Shown: in pieces, positions 31,990-40,135 of the stretch
Position numbering within the stretch: the first letter of the stretch is position 1
Layout of the letters: each line of letters opens with the position of its first letter
Origin: Hominenteromicrobium sp900549945
GTDB lineage: Bacteria > Bacillota > Clostridia > Oscillospirales > Acutalibacteraceae
Assembly (NCBI GenBank): GCA_902472305.1
Contig: CABRNK010000005.1
Coordinates: forward strand, 50,425-114,424
Direction of reading: 5' to 3'
DNA length: 64,000 nucleotides
Notes under the pieces: generated by a model
What the model was told of the DNA's origin: nothing
The model's input: the letters and a program-made list of their open reading frames with translations, nothing else
Databases searched by the model: none
Program-made: the position numbers and the translations under genes

Positions 31990-34149
31990 TTACAAGTGCA
32001 GAACGCGCTCCTTGATCTCCGCCGTGCGGCCCTGATTCCAATACTGCGTGCCGATGTAGCCGCAGGTGCGGCGGGCAACGTTCATCGTGTCCTGATCGCG
32101 GTTGCCGCAGTTCGGGCATTCCCAGACGAGCTTGCCGTCGTCCTCCACGATGCGGATCTCGCCGTCAAAGCCGCAGGCCTGACAGTAGTCGCTCTTTGTG
32201 TTCAGCTCCGCATACATGATGTTGTCGTAGATATAGCGGATGATCTGCAAAACGGCCTCGAGGTTCTGCTGCATGTTCGGCACTTCGACGTAACTGATCG
32301 CGCCGCCGGTCGAGAGCGCCTGAAACTGCGCCTCAAACGCGAGCTTCGCAAACGCGTCGATTTCCTCCGTGACGTGCACGTGGTAGCTGTTCGTGATGTA
32401 CGGCTTATCGGTGACGCCCGGCACGATGCCGAAGCGCTTTTGCAGGCATTTCGCAAACTTATACGTCGTGCTCTCGAGCGGCGTGCCGTAGATGCCGAAG
32501 CCGATCGTCGTCTCCGCCTTCCAGCGCTCGCAGGCCGTGTTCATGTACTTCATCACAGCGAGCGCAAACGGCGTAGCGCTCGGGTCTGTGTGCGATTTGC
32601 CGGTCATATAGCGGACGCACTCGCAAAGGCCCGCGTAGCCGAGCGAGATCGTCGAATAGCCGCCGTACAGCAGCTTGTCGATCGGCTCGCCTTTTTTGAG
32701 GCGGGCGATCGCGCCGTACTGCCAGAGGATCGGCGCCGCGTCGGACAGCGTGCCCTTCAGGCGGTTGTGGCGGCACATCAGCGCGCGGTAGCACAGGTCG
32801 AGCCGCTCGTCGAAGATCTTCCAGAATCGATCCATATCGCCGCCGGAGCTCAGCGCGACGTCGACGAGGTTCAGCGTAACGACGCCCTGATTGAAGCGGC
32901 CGTAGAACTTGTAATTGCCGTTTTCATCCTTCCACGGGCTGAGCGCGCTGCGGCAGCCCATGACCGGGAAGCAGTTGCCCTCCTTGAGCTCTTTCATCTT
33001 CTTTTCGGAGATGTAGTCGGGTACCATGCGCTTCGCGGTACATTTCGCCGCGAGCTCTGTGAGGTAGTAGTATTCGGCGCCGGGCGCGACGTTGTCCTCC
33101 TGCAGAACGTAGATCAGCTTCGGGAACGCCGGCGTGACCCACACGCCTTTTTCGTTCTTCACGCCCTCATAGCGCTGGAGAAGCACCTCCTCGATGATCA
33201 TCGCGAGGTCGCGCTTCTCGCGCTCGTTCTTCGCCTCGTTCAGATACATGAACACCGTGATGAACGGCGCCTGACCGTTCGTCGTCATCAGCGTGACGAC
33301 CTGATACTGGATCGTCTGCACGCCGCGCTCGACCTCGGCGCGCAGGCGGCGCTCGACGATCTGCGCGATCTTGTCCTCGGAGGCCGTGGTGCCGAGCTCC
33401 TCGAGCTCTGCGAGCACCTCGCCGCGGATCTTCTCGCGCGAGACCTGCACGAACGGCGCAAGGTGCGCAAGGCTGATGCTCTGGCCGCCGTACTGGTTGC
33501 TTGCGACCTGCGCGACGATCTGCGTCGCGATATTGCAGGCCGTGGAGAAGCTGTGCGGCTTCTCGATCAGCGTGCCGGTGATGACCGTGCCGTTCTGCAG
33601 CATATCCTCGAGGTTTACGAGGTCGCAGTTATGCATGTGCTGCGCAAAATAATCGCTGTCGTGGAAGTGGATGATTCCCTGCTCGTGCGCCTCGACGATC
33701 TCCTGCGGCAGCAGGATGCGGCGCGTGATGTCCTTCGAGACCTCGCCGGCCATGTAGTCGCGCTGGACGCTGTTGACCGTCGGGTTTTTATTCGCGTTCT
33801 CCTGCTTCGCCTCCTCGTTGTTGCACTCGATCAGGCTGAGGATCTGGTTGTCGGTCGTGTTGGCGCGGCGCGCGAGCGAACGGGTGTAGCGATAGCGGAT
33901 GTAGCGCTTCGCGACCTCGAACGCGTTCCGCCCCATGATCTGGTTTTCAACCATGTCTTGAATCTCCTCGACGGAGGGCGCGCGGCCCATCGCGCCGCAC
34001 TTCTCCTCCACCTCGGCGGCGATCGCGCGGATCTGCTCGCCGGTCAGCTCCCGGCTCTGCCCATCGGCGTTGTTGGCCTTCGTGACGGCGGCGATGATCT
34101 TCGTAATATCGAAAGCGGCCTCCGAGCCGTTTCTCTTGATGATTTTCAT
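31990..34149 (-). CDS. nrdD: Anaerobic ribonucleoside-triphosphate reductase
   Basis: A 719-residue class III reductase that makes dNTPs without oxygen. Residues 1 to about 95 form the ATP-cone allosteric domain; the catalytic barrel follows; near the C-terminus two CxxC pairs (CQAC, CPNC) bind zinc and the glycyl-radical motif RTCGYIG is present. Expressed with nrdG and controlled by an NrdR-like box over its promoter. No class I or II reductase is in the window, consistent with strict anaerobiosis. Confidence 0.97.
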   Translation of the reverse strand: MKIIKRNGSEAAFDITKIIAAVTKANNADGQSRELTGEQIRAIAAEVEEKCGAMGRAPSVEEIQDMVENQIMGRNAFEVAKRYIRYRYTRSLARRANTTDNQILSLIECNNEEAKQENANKNPTVNSVQRDYMAGEVSKDITRRILLPQEIVEAHEQGIIHFHDSDYFAQHMHNCDLVNLEDMLQNGTVITGTLIEKPHSFSTACNIATQIVAQVASNQYGGQSISLAHLAPFVQVSREKIRGEVLAELEELGTTASEDKIAQIVERRLRAEVERGVQTIQYQVVTLMTTNGQAPFITVFMYLNEAKNEREKRDLAMIIEEVLLQRYEGVKNEKGVWVTPAFPKLIYVLQEDNVAPGAEYYYLTELAAKCTAKRMVPDYISEKKMKELKEGNCFPVMGCRSALSPWKDENGNYKFYGRFNQGVVTLNLVDVALSSGGDMDRFWKIFDERLDLCYRALMCRHNRLKGTLSDAAPILWQYGAIARLKKGEPIDKLLYGGYSTISLGYAGLCECVRYMTGKSHTDPSATPFALAVMKYMNTACERWKAETTIGFGIYGTPLESTTYKFAKCLQKRFGIVPGVTDKPYITNSYHVHVTEEIDAFAKLAFEAQFQALSTGGAISYVEVPNMQQNLEAVLQIIRYIYDNIMYAELNTKSDYCQACGFDGEIRIVEDDGKLVWECPNCGNRDQDTMNVARRTCGYIGTQYWNQGRTAEIKERVLHL

Positions 34150-34209
34150 AGCAGTTTCCTCCTGCGGCCTGTTCTCTCAGAATTTTTATCCCTCTTGCAT
34201 AATTATCCG

Positions 34210-34228
34210 ATTATACAATATCTTGTGT
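34210..34228 (-). promoter_or_regulatory. nrdD -10 element and NrdR box
   Basis: On the minus strand ACACAAGATATTGTAT (34213-34228) matches the NrdR box (ACACWATATATNGTGT-like) and overlaps a TATAAT -10 hexamer (34210-34215). The -35 is weak (GCCGGA). Repression by NrdR with ATP/dATP is the known mechanism for such boxes; nrdR itself is not in the window. I could not find a clear second box. Confidence 0.65.
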
Positions 34229-34612
34229 ATTTTCCGGCGCACACCCGCCGCGAACATCTACCAGTATACACGAATGGCCGCCGCTTGTCGAGACTTTTTT
34301 AAAATTTTTCTGAAAGCAAAAGCGCCCCGCCGGCAGGCAGATGCCTGCTCGCGGGGCACTTTTCAGCATAGAGGGCCGGTGTTTCCCGGCCGCACAGCGC
34401 TTTTTTGCCCTCCGCTGCCGCCGTCGTGCCGACAGGCTGCGGTGTGCAGGGCCGCGCCGCAATCCATGTGTGTCTTTTTCTGCTTCCATTATAGTCGCCA
34501 AAGCCGCGCCCTGCAATGCGGAAAGCGGAAAAAGCAGGTAAGGTTTGCGTAAAGGCCGCCCCGCATGCGCGGCCGCGCTCCGGCGTGCTTGGGGGCGCCC
34601 GGCGTGGTCGGC
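34229..34612. other. Intergenic region with minus-strand terminator
   Basis: About 380 bases between nrdD and the ybaN-like gene. It holds a strong hairpin at 34317-34363 (GCCCCGC/GCGGGGC plus GCAGGCA/TGCCTGC pairing, T-rich exit on the minus strand), which should end the ABC-ygbA-ybaN transcript. The rest (34364-34612) is GC-rich without a convincing ORF or motif. Confidence 0.65.
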
Positions 34613-34996
34613 CTATTCCGCCGGCTTCTCGAGCGTTTTGACGCCGAAGATAAAGTAGAAGATGTGGAACAGCCAGACCGCCCCGAGGACGATCCGCCCC
34701 ACGGGGACCTGATGCATCATGATGAAGCCGACCGACATCAGCAGCGTGACGGTGACCATGATGCGGATCTTCGTCTTTTTTGTCATTCCCTTGCCCTTGA
34801 GAAAGCTCTCGAGATTGTGTTTATACAGCTTCGTGCCGGTGAACCACTTATGCAGCCTTTCCGAACTGCGCGCAAAGGAGTAGGCCGCGAGCAGCAAAAA
34901 CGGAAATGCCGGAAGCAGCGGCAGCACCGCGCCGACGGCGCCGAGCGCCAAGCCGACGCAGCCGAGAATGATAAACAAAACTTTTTTAACCTTCAT
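34613..34996 (-). CDS. YbaN/DUF454 inner-membrane protein
   Basis: A 127-residue protein with three or four membrane segments and the DUF454 hallmark GAVGAVLPLLPAFPFLLLAA followed by SSERLHKWF. E. coli YbaN is the namesake; function is not established, though the family recurs near heme, iron and respiration genes. It overlaps the YgbA-like gene by 11 bases and is last in the operon that begins with two ABC half-transporters. The cluster's iron-box promoter suggests expression under iron limitation. Confidence 0.85.
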   Translation of the reverse strand: MKVKKVLFIILGCVGLALGAVGAVLPLLPAFPFLLLAAYSFARSSERLHKWFTGTKLYKHNLESFLKGKGMTKKTKIRIMVTVTLLMSVGFIMMHQVPVGRIVLGAVWLFHIFYFIFGVKTLEKPAE

Positions 34997-35336
34997 GCTG
35001 TCCCTCCAGTCGTTTCTTTTCCCTCTTGGTTTCTATGACGTGCCGCACGGCGGCGACGGGGTGGTGAAAGACCATCCGCGGCCCCGAAAACCGCATGACC
35101 TCGCGGATTTTCGCGCGCATCTGCGGCTTGTAGCAGTGCACCTTGCAGTTGGAACAGAAGGTTTTCGACTCCATAAAGGGGCACTTGTCGCTGCGCTGCC
35201 GCGCGTAATCGGCCAGCGCGGCGCATTCCGGGCAGAGCCCGTCTTTCGTGCGGTGGTTCTTTTGGCAGTACAGCGCGATCATCTGCGAGACCATTCGCTT
35301 TTCACGCGTGCGCTTGTCGTCTACATTCCTTGCCAT
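34986..35336 (-). CDS. YgbA-like 'nitrous oxide-stimulated promoter' family protein
   Basis: A 116-residue protein with a compact Cys/His layout: CPEC near residue 35, then CPFMESKTFCSNCKVHCY and a basic C-terminus. This matches the YgbA_NO family. E. coli ygbA belongs to the NsrR/nitrosative-stress regulon, with no proven biochemistry. The cysteines suggest metal or cluster binding. It overlaps the upstream ABC gene by one base (ATGA-type junction) and the ybaN-like gene by 11, so all are translated together. Confidence 0.8.
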   Translation of the reverse strand: MARNVDDKRTREKRMVSQMIALYCQKNHRTKDGLCPECAALADYARQRSDKCPFMESKTFCSNCKVHCYKPQMRAKIREVMRFSGPRMVFHHPVAAVRHVIETKREKKRLEGQHEG

Positions 35337-36994
35337 CAGCTCATCCTCCCGTGCTCAACCGAATAGACCGTGTCCGCAATCCGCATCGTGGACTGCCGGT
35401 GCGAGACGAGCACCACCGTCTTTTCCCCGCGCTCCTCACGCAGCGCGCGCAGGATCACGGCCTCGTTCAGGCTGTCGAGATTGCTCGTCGGCTCGTCGAG
35501 CAGCATGAACGGCGCGTCGTGCAGAAAGGCGCGGGCCAAACCGAGCCGCTGCCGCTCGCCGCCCGATAGCGTATCGCCGAGCTCGCCCACCGGCGTGTCG
35601 TAGCCCTTCGGAAGCCGCAGGATGAAATCGTGCACGGAGGCCTTGCGGCAGGCCGCCTCGATCTCCGCGTCCGTCGCGTCCAGCTTTGCGATGCGCAGGT
35701 TGTTGCGGATGCTGTCGTGGAACAGGTGCGTTTCCTGCGTGACGAAACTCTCGAGCGCCCGCAGGTTGTCGGTGTTGACCGCCGAAACCTCTGTGCCGGA
35801 CAGCCGTACGCTGCCCTTCTGCACGTTCCAGAAGCGCATGAAGAGCTTGAGCAGCGTCGATTTGCCGCTGCCGCTGCGCCCCACAATGCCGACCACCGCG
35901 TGCTCCGGCACCGAGACCGAAACATCGGAGAGAATCGTCTCCGCGCCGTAGGCAAACGTCACATGCTCGGCCGCGGCGCCGGAAAAGCCGATCTCCGGGC
36001 GGCCCGTGACCGCCTCGACGGCCGGCGACTCCTCGAGGATGTCCAGCACGCGGTTGCCCGCCGCAAACGTATTCTGCAGCGTGCTGCCCAAATTGGCGAG
36101 CGCGATCACCGGGCCAAAGGAGCTCATCAGCGCCAGCGTCGGGATCAGCACGCCGTCAAAGCCGACGCTACCGCTCCGGTACAGCGCCGCGGATGCAAAG
36201 AGCATCCCGAGGTCGAACGCCAGAATGATGGTGTTCGTCACCGCCATATTGCGGCCCGCCGTGCGCTTCATGCGCGCTTCATTGGCCGAAATCTCCTCGG
36301 TTCTCGCGTTCATTTCCTGAAGGCGCGCGCCGCCCTGCCCGTATTGGAGCGTTTCAGAGAGCCCGCGCAGGCTGTCCAGCACAAAGCCGCTGAGCGCGCC
36401 GGCGCCGGCGCGGAACTGCATCCCGTCGCCGCCGCTCGCCTTTGAAACGAAGAAGGGGACGAGCACGCCGACGACCGCGTAAGCCGCGAGCGCCAGCAGG
36501 CCAAGCGCGGGGTGAAAGCTGCCGATGAAAACGCACAGCACCGCAGAAAACAGCAGCGCGATGGCCGCCGGCGAGATCGTGTGCGCGTAAAAGACCTCCA
36601 AAAGCTCGATGTCCGAGGTGATGACTGAAATCAAATCGCCCTTGTCGCGCCCCTCGAGCTTTGCCGGGCAGAGCCGGCGCAGCGCGCGGAACACCTTGTC
36701 TCGGATCAGCGCCAGCAGTTTGAACGCAATGAAATGGTTGCACGCCTGCTCCGCGTAGCGCAGAACGCCGCGCAGCAGCGCAAAAACGACGGCGCAGGCG
36801 AAAACCGCCGCAAGCCCCAGCGGGACCTCAAGCCCCAAAATTCCCAGCACGGCATAGCCGCCGAGCACCGTGATCGAGGCCGCGCACAGGTGCCCGGCCA
36901 GTCCCATCAAAATTGCAAGCGCCATGAAGCCGGCGAGCGGCCGCACAAGGCCGATGAGCTTCGCCATCACCTGCATTCCGCTTCTTTTCTGCAT
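35336..36994 (-). CDS. ABC half-transporter of exporter fold, second subunit
   Basis: A 552-residue protein with a six-helix exporter domain and a nucleotide-binding domain: Walker A GRSGSGKSTL, signature LSGGERQRL, Walker B FMLLDEPTSNLD, switch His VLVSHR. Both hydrolytic residues are kept, unlike the pair at 6180-9849. It starts two bases after the partner gene with GGAGG upstream. It resembles the CydC/CydD and YbtPQ/IrtAB type of paired transporters. The iron-box promoter and neighbouring feo genes make iron-chelate or heme/thiol transport more likely than drug export, but substrate and even direction are inference. Confidence 0.85.
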   Translation of the reverse strand: MQKRSGMQVMAKLIGLVRPLAGFMALAILMGLAGHLCAASITVLGGYAVLGILGLEVPLGLAAVFACAVVFALLRGVLRYAEQACNHFIAFKLLALIRDKVFRALRRLCPAKLEGRDKGDLISVITSDIELLEVFYAHTISPAAIALLFSAVLCVFIGSFHPALGLLALAAYAVVGVLVPFFVSKASGGDGMQFRAGAGALSGFVLDSLRGLSETLQYGQGGARLQEMNARTEEISANEARMKRTAGRNMAVTNTIILAFDLGMLFASAALYRSGSVGFDGVLIPTLALMSSFGPVIALANLGSTLQNTFAAGNRVLDILEESPAVEAVTGRPEIGFSGAAAEHVTFAYGAETILSDVSVSVPEHAVVGIVGRSGSGKSTLLKLFMRFWNVQKGSVRLSGTEVSAVNTDNLRALESFVTQETHLFHDSIRNNLRIAKLDATDAEIEAACRKASVHDFILRLPKGYDTPVGELGDTLSGGERQRLGLARAFLHDAPFMLLDEPTSNLDSLNEAVILRALREERGEKTVVLVSHRQSTMRIADTVYSVEHGRMS

Positions 36995-36995
36995 C

Positions 36996-38729
36996 TCAAA
37001 CCGCCTCCTTTCCGTAGTTTTCAAGGCTCTGCTGGGCCGCCCACAGCTTGGCGTACAGCCCTTTATTTTGCAGCAGCGCTTCATGGCTGCCGCTCTCCGC
37101 GACTGCGCCGCTTTCGAGCACGTAGATGCGGTCTGCGCCGGCTACATTGACGAGCCTGTGCGAGATGAGCACCACCGTTTTCGTCTCCGCCAGCTTGTGG
37201 ATCTCCCGCATGATGTCGTTTTCACTCTCCACGTCGATGTTGGAGGTCGCTTCGTCGAAAATATAGACCGGGCTGTCGTGCAGCAGTGCCCGCGCGAGCG
37301 CAAGCCGCTGGCACTGCCCGCCCGAAAGGTTCGAAGCCTTTTCGAGGAGCTGCGTCTCCAGCCCGTCCTCGCTGCGCAGAAAATCCGCCAAATTGACGCG
37401 CTCCAGCACCGCCCAGAGCGCGGCGTCGTCCGCGCCGGGCGCGCCCATCAAAAGGTTCTCGCGCACCGTACCCTTAAAGAGATAGCTCTGGTGGCTGACG
37501 TAGGTCAGCTTCTCCATCAGGCTGTCCTCCGCAATGCGGTTCAGCTCAACGCCGCCGACCGTGACCGAGCCGCTGTATGCGCGGCTGCGCCCCATAAGGA
37601 TCGACGCCACGGTCGACTTGCCGCAGCCGCTCTCGCCGACGAGCGCCGTAAAGCTGCCCTGCGGGAACGCGAGGTCTATGCCGTGCAGGATCTCGCGCTC
37701 CGGCGTGTAGGCAAAGCGCAGGCCGCGGCAGGCGATCGAGCAGTCCGCCGGGCACGGCTCGGTTTTCTCCGCGCCCTCGGGCAGGTCCAGCAGGCGGAAG
37801 ATCTTGTCGCTCGCCGCCATGCCGTTCATCGCGATGTGGAAAAAGCTGCCGAGCTGCCGCATCGGGATGAAGAAATCCGCCGAAAGCAATAAAATCAGTA
37901 GGCAGCCCGCAAGCGAGACGTGCCCGCCGGCGTACTGCGTCACCGCCATAATCATGCCAAGCGCCGCGCCGCCGTAGGCGATCAGATCCATGATCGTGAT
38001 CGAGTTGAGCTGCATCGTCAGCACCTTCATCGTGATTTTGCGGAACTTCTCGGCCTCCACGTTCATCTCGCCGTTTTTAAAGCCGTCCGCCTCGTAGATC
38101 TTCAGCGTCGTCAGCCCCTGCAGGTTCTCGAGGAAGGTATCGCCCAGCGCGGTATACTGCCCCCAGTATTTGGAGAGCAGCTTTTTGGCCCACGTCTGCA
38201 CCGCGGCGATCGCAGCCGGGATCAGCGGCACGCACACGAGCAGCACGACCGCCGCCGGCACATTGACGAAGCAGAGGACGGCGAACAGCGTGAGCGGCGC
38301 CAGCATCGCGTAGAAAAACTGCGGCAGGTATGCGCCGAAATACGTCTCGAGCTGGTCCACGCCTTCCACGGCCACCTGCACGATCTCGGAGGTCTTGACC
38401 TGCTCCTTGTAGGAGGCGCCGAGGCGCAGCAGCTTTTCATAGATCTGCGCGCGCAGCGTGCGCTTGACCGCCTTGGAGGAAAGGTACCCCATGCGGGCGG
38501 CACCTGTCGTGCAGGCAAAGCGCACCGCGATGGCGGCAGCCGCGGCAAGCGCCGCCGCAAGCAGGCTGCCGCCGTCCGCGCTGCCCGAGAAAAGACCTGC
38601 GAGCAGCGCTGTAATCGCCGCCATCATGGCGATATTCGCCAGCAGGGAGAGCCATTGCAGGAGGACGTTCCCCACTATGTACCGCTTGCTTTCGCCGACC
38701 GTTCTGATCAGCCTTTTGTTGATCATCAT
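36996..38729 (-). CDS. ABC half-transporter of exporter fold, first subunit
   Basis: A 577-residue partner of the next gene. Six-helix domain (residues about 15-300) and nucleotide-binding domain with Walker A GESGCGKSTV, signature LSGGQCQRL, Walker B VYIFDEATSNID and switch His VLISHRL, all canonical. Start at 38729 follows AAGGCGG; an in-frame ATG at 38807 would add an odd basic extension. It is first in the operon ABC-ABC-ygbA-ybaN. An iron-box-bearing promoter about 380 bases upstream (39113-39142) points toward it. Confidence 0.85.
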   Translation of the reverse strand: MMINKRLIRTVGESKRYIVGNVLLQWLSLLANIAMMAAITALLAGLFSGSADGGSLLAAALAAAAAIAVRFACTTGAARMGYLSSKAVKRTLRAQIYEKLLRLGASYKEQVKTSEIVQVAVEGVDQLETYFGAYLPQFFYAMLAPLTLFAVLCFVNVPAAVVLLVCVPLIPAAIAAVQTWAKKLLSKYWGQYTALGDTFLENLQGLTTLKIYEADGFKNGEMNVEAEKFRKITMKVLTMQLNSITIMDLIAYGGAALGMIMAVTQYAGGHVSLAGCLLILLLSADFFIPMRQLGSFFHIAMNGMAASDKIFRLLDLPEGAEKTEPCPADCSIACRGLRFAYTPEREILHGIDLAFPQGSFTALVGESGCGKSTVASILMGRSRAYSGSVTVGGVELNRIAEDSLMEKLTYVSHQSYLFKGTVRENLLMGAPGADDAALWAVLERVNLADFLRSEDGLETQLLEKASNLSGGQCQRLALARALLHDSPVYIFDEATSNIDVESENDIMREIHKLAETKTVVLISHRLVNVAGADRIYVLESGAVAESGSHEALLQNKGLYAKLWAAQQSLENYGKEAV

Positions 38730-38792
38730 GGAATAAAACCGCCTTTTCGTGTATTTCCGCTCTGTTTTCCGCAAACTATAGGCGAAAGAGAG

Positions 38793-39011
38793 GTGATTTT
38801 TCTGCATTACGCAGATTTAGAGGCGCTGATCGCGCACAGCAGCAGCACGCGCGCCTATTTTCTTTCCCTGCCCGTCGAGGCACAGCTCAAGCTGCACGAG
38901 TACGGCGCCTGCATCCATTCCGCAGCCGGACTGCACCGGTATGCGGCGCAGCTCGAGCATCACGAGCGTGCGGTGCGCATCAGCGAGGCCTTATTCCGCA
39001 GGCCGCGCTGA
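38793..39011 (+). CDS. Small conserved-looking protein, start uncertain
   Basis: An open frame of 72 codons, HYADLEALIAHSSSTRAYF... through LHEYGACIHSAAGLHRYAA to FRRPR, with natural amino-acid use and a helical pattern. No ATG is available: GTG 38793 sits inside the ribosome site, whereas CTG 38802 has AGAGAGGTGA five bases upstream and may be the true start. It runs divergently from the ABC operon and antisense to the leader predicted from the promoter at 39113-39142. No function is known to me. Confidence 0.5.
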   Translation: MIFLHYADLEALIAHSSSTRAYFLSLPVEAQLKLHEYGACIHSAAGLHRYAAQLEHHERAVRISEALFRRPR

Positions 39012-39041
39012 CCGCCGCACACGCAAACCGGCCGCGCAAAA

Positions 39042-39057
39042 GTTAGCATCTGCTAAC
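39042..39057. promoter_or_regulatory. Iron-box-like palindrome 1
   Basis: GTTAGCATCTGCTAAC, a perfect palindrome (GTTAGCA/TGCTAAC around TC). One of six related sites; lies downstream of the minus-strand promoter at 39113-39142. Confidence 0.7.
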
Positions 39058-39084
39058 CCAACAAGAAAGAATCAGCCGCCATAT

Positions 39085-39100
39085 ATTAGCGGCGGCTAAC
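39085..39100. promoter_or_regulatory. Iron-box-like palindrome 2
   Basis: ATTAGCGGCGGCTAAC, arms TTAGC/GCTAA with a four-base centre, 12 bases downstream of the minus-strand -10 element and therefore close to the transcription start. Confidence 0.7.
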
Positions 39101-39112
39101 TTTATCCCGTAC

Positions 39113-39142
39113 AGTGTACCACAGTCCGCGCGCCCTTGTCAA
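39113..39142 (-). promoter_or_regulatory. Minus-strand promoter toward the ABC-ygbA-ybaN operon
   Basis: TTGACA (39137-39142), 18 bases, TACACT (39113-39118) on the minus strand. Two iron boxes follow within the initially transcribed region. The first downstream gene on this strand is the ABC subunit at 38729, giving a leader of about 375 bases that passes opposite the small plus-strand ORF. Confidence 0.6.
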
Positions 39143-39459
39143 TCACCCTGCGGCATTTTTGGTGAATGTCCCCACTCCTGCGGGCCTCTGCGCCCCCTTT
39201 CCCACCCTTTTGCCCTTTATATTTAGAAACACGGGCGGGAAAACACGGCAGACTGCCCGCACCGCATCGGCGCGGCTTTCTAGGCTTTCTATAATAAGAC
39301 GAATAAGACGCAGAATTTTTCTAAATATAAGATACGGGATACAGAGCGCGGGCAATGATCCGCGCTCCGCTTTTTTGCCCTCTTATTCTTTTCATCCCCC
39401 GCAGATACTGGTCAGAATACCGAAATCAAACGGGCTGGACAATTTTTTTCTCGGAGGGC
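39143..39459. other. Intergenic region with 13-bp inverted repeat and orphan terminator (candidate small RNA)
   Basis: No protein-coding gene is evident. A perfect 13-bp inverted repeat, TTATATTTAGAAA (39217-39229) and TTTCTAAATATAA (39318-39330), brackets 88 bases. A TATAAT lies at 39290-39295, a tandem AATAAGACG pair at about 39293-39310, and an intrinsic terminator (GAGCGCGG/CCGCGCTC then TTTTTT) at 39344-39376. Together these could define a small RNA of about 75 bases ending near 39376. The -35 is poor, so this is tentative. Confidence 0.4.
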
Positions 39460-39488
39460 TTGACAACGGCGGCGGAAAGGCATATGAT
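39460..39488 (+). promoter_or_regulatory. feo operon promoter
   Basis: TTGACA, 17 bases, TATGAT. An iron-box palindrome (39496-39511) covers the expected start point and a second (39528-39547) lies in the leader, an arrangement suited to repression. Confidence 0.8.
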
Positions 39489-39495
39489 ATTGGAG

Positions 39496-39511
39496 GTTAG
39501 CAACAGCTAAC
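39496..39511. promoter_or_regulatory. Iron-box-like palindrome 3 (feoA promoter)
   Basis: GTTAGCAACAGCTAAC: perfect six-base arms around AACA, seven bases after the feo -10 hexamer. Confidence 0.8.
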
Positions 39512-39527
39512 TTTCTTTTAGGCCTTT

Positions 39528-39547
39528 GAATTAGTCACCACTAATTC
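39528..39547. promoter_or_regulatory. Iron-box-like palindrome 4 (feoA leader)
   Basis: GAATTAGTCACCACTAATTC: perfect eight-base arms around CACC. About 25 bases upstream of the feoA start codon region. Confidence 0.8.
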
Positions 39548-39572
39548 AGTGATTTAGGAAAGAGGGATGGTT

Positions 39573-39785
39573 ATGATGCCGTTGGCATTGGCAAACACCG
39601 GTGAGGAAAACACCATCAAAAAGATCGGCGGAAGCCCCGAGGTCAAAAAGCACCTTGAGAATCTCGGCTTCGTCGTCGGCGGAAACGTGACCGTCATCAC
39701 GACGCTCGGCGGAAACGTGATCGTAAACGTCAAGGAAGCGCGCGTCGCCATCAGCGAGGAAATGGCACGAAAAATCATGATATGA
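39573..39785 (+). CDS. feoA: FeoA-family ferrous iron transport accessory protein 1
   Basis: A 70-residue SH3-like protein with the FeoA pattern (IKKIGGSPEVKKHLENLGF, then VTVITTLGGNVIVNVKEARVAI). FeoA proteins assist the FeoB iron channel at the inner face of the membrane. ATG 39567 touches the ribosome site, so ATG 39573 (or 39576) is the more likely start, seven bases after GGAAAGAGG. It is the first gene after the iron-box promoter, followed 50 bases later by a second feoA. Confidence 0.88.
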   Translation: MMPLALANTGEENTIKKIGGSPEVKKHLENLGFVVGGNVTVITTLGGNVIVNVKEARVAISEEMARKIMI

Positions 39786-39835
39786 TTTTTTCTAAATAAA
39801 TCCGTGCAATTCAGTTAATCAAGGAGGAAAGAGCG

Positions 39836-40057
39836 ATGAAGACATTGAAAGCGGTCCGGATCGGCGAAACGGTCAAGGTCGTCAAGCTTCACGGCGAGGG
39901 TGCGGTCAAGCGCCGTATCATGGATATGGGGCTCACAAAGGGCGTTCAGGTCCACGTGCGCAAGGTGGCGCCGCTGGGCGACCCGATCGAGGTCACCGTC
40001 CGCGGCTATGAGCTGTCCATCCGCAAGGCCGACGCGGAAATGATCGAAGTGGAGTAA
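39836..40057 (+). CDS. feoA: FeoA-family ferrous iron transport accessory protein 2
   Basis: A 73-residue SH3-like protein with canonical FeoA segments (GAVKRRIMDMGLTKG and IEVTVRGYELSIRKADAEMI). The start follows AAGGAGGAAAG. Two FeoA copies before feoB are common in Clostridia. A short terminator-like hairpin and an iron box lie between this gene and feoB, so feoB dosage may be set separately. Confidence 0.93.
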   Translation: MKTLKAVRIGETVKVVKLHGEGAVKRRIMDMGLTKGVQVHVRKVAPLGDPIEVTVRGYELSIRKADAEMIEVE

Positions 40058-40064
40058 GTTCTGC

Positions 40065-40084
40065 CGGGGACAGCCCCGTTTTTT
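40065..40084 (+). terminator. Short attenuator-like terminator between feoA and feoB
   Basis: Stem CGGGG/CCCCG with an ACAG loop, followed by six T residues. It is small, so partial termination is likely; it could lower feoB relative to feoA expression. Confidence 0.55.
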
Positions 40085-40095
40085 CAGGCACTACA

Positions 40096-40111
40096 GTTAG
40101 CTGACGCTAAT
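40096..40111. promoter_or_regulatory. Iron-box-like palindrome 5 (feoB leader)
   Basis: GTTAGCTGACGCTAAT: arms TTAGC/GCTAA around TGAC, 25 bases before the feoB start. I see no strong separate promoter here, so the box may act as a roadblock site or mark a weak promoter. Confidence 0.65.
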
Positions 40112-40135
40112 TTCGGAAAGAGAGGAATTTAGGAG

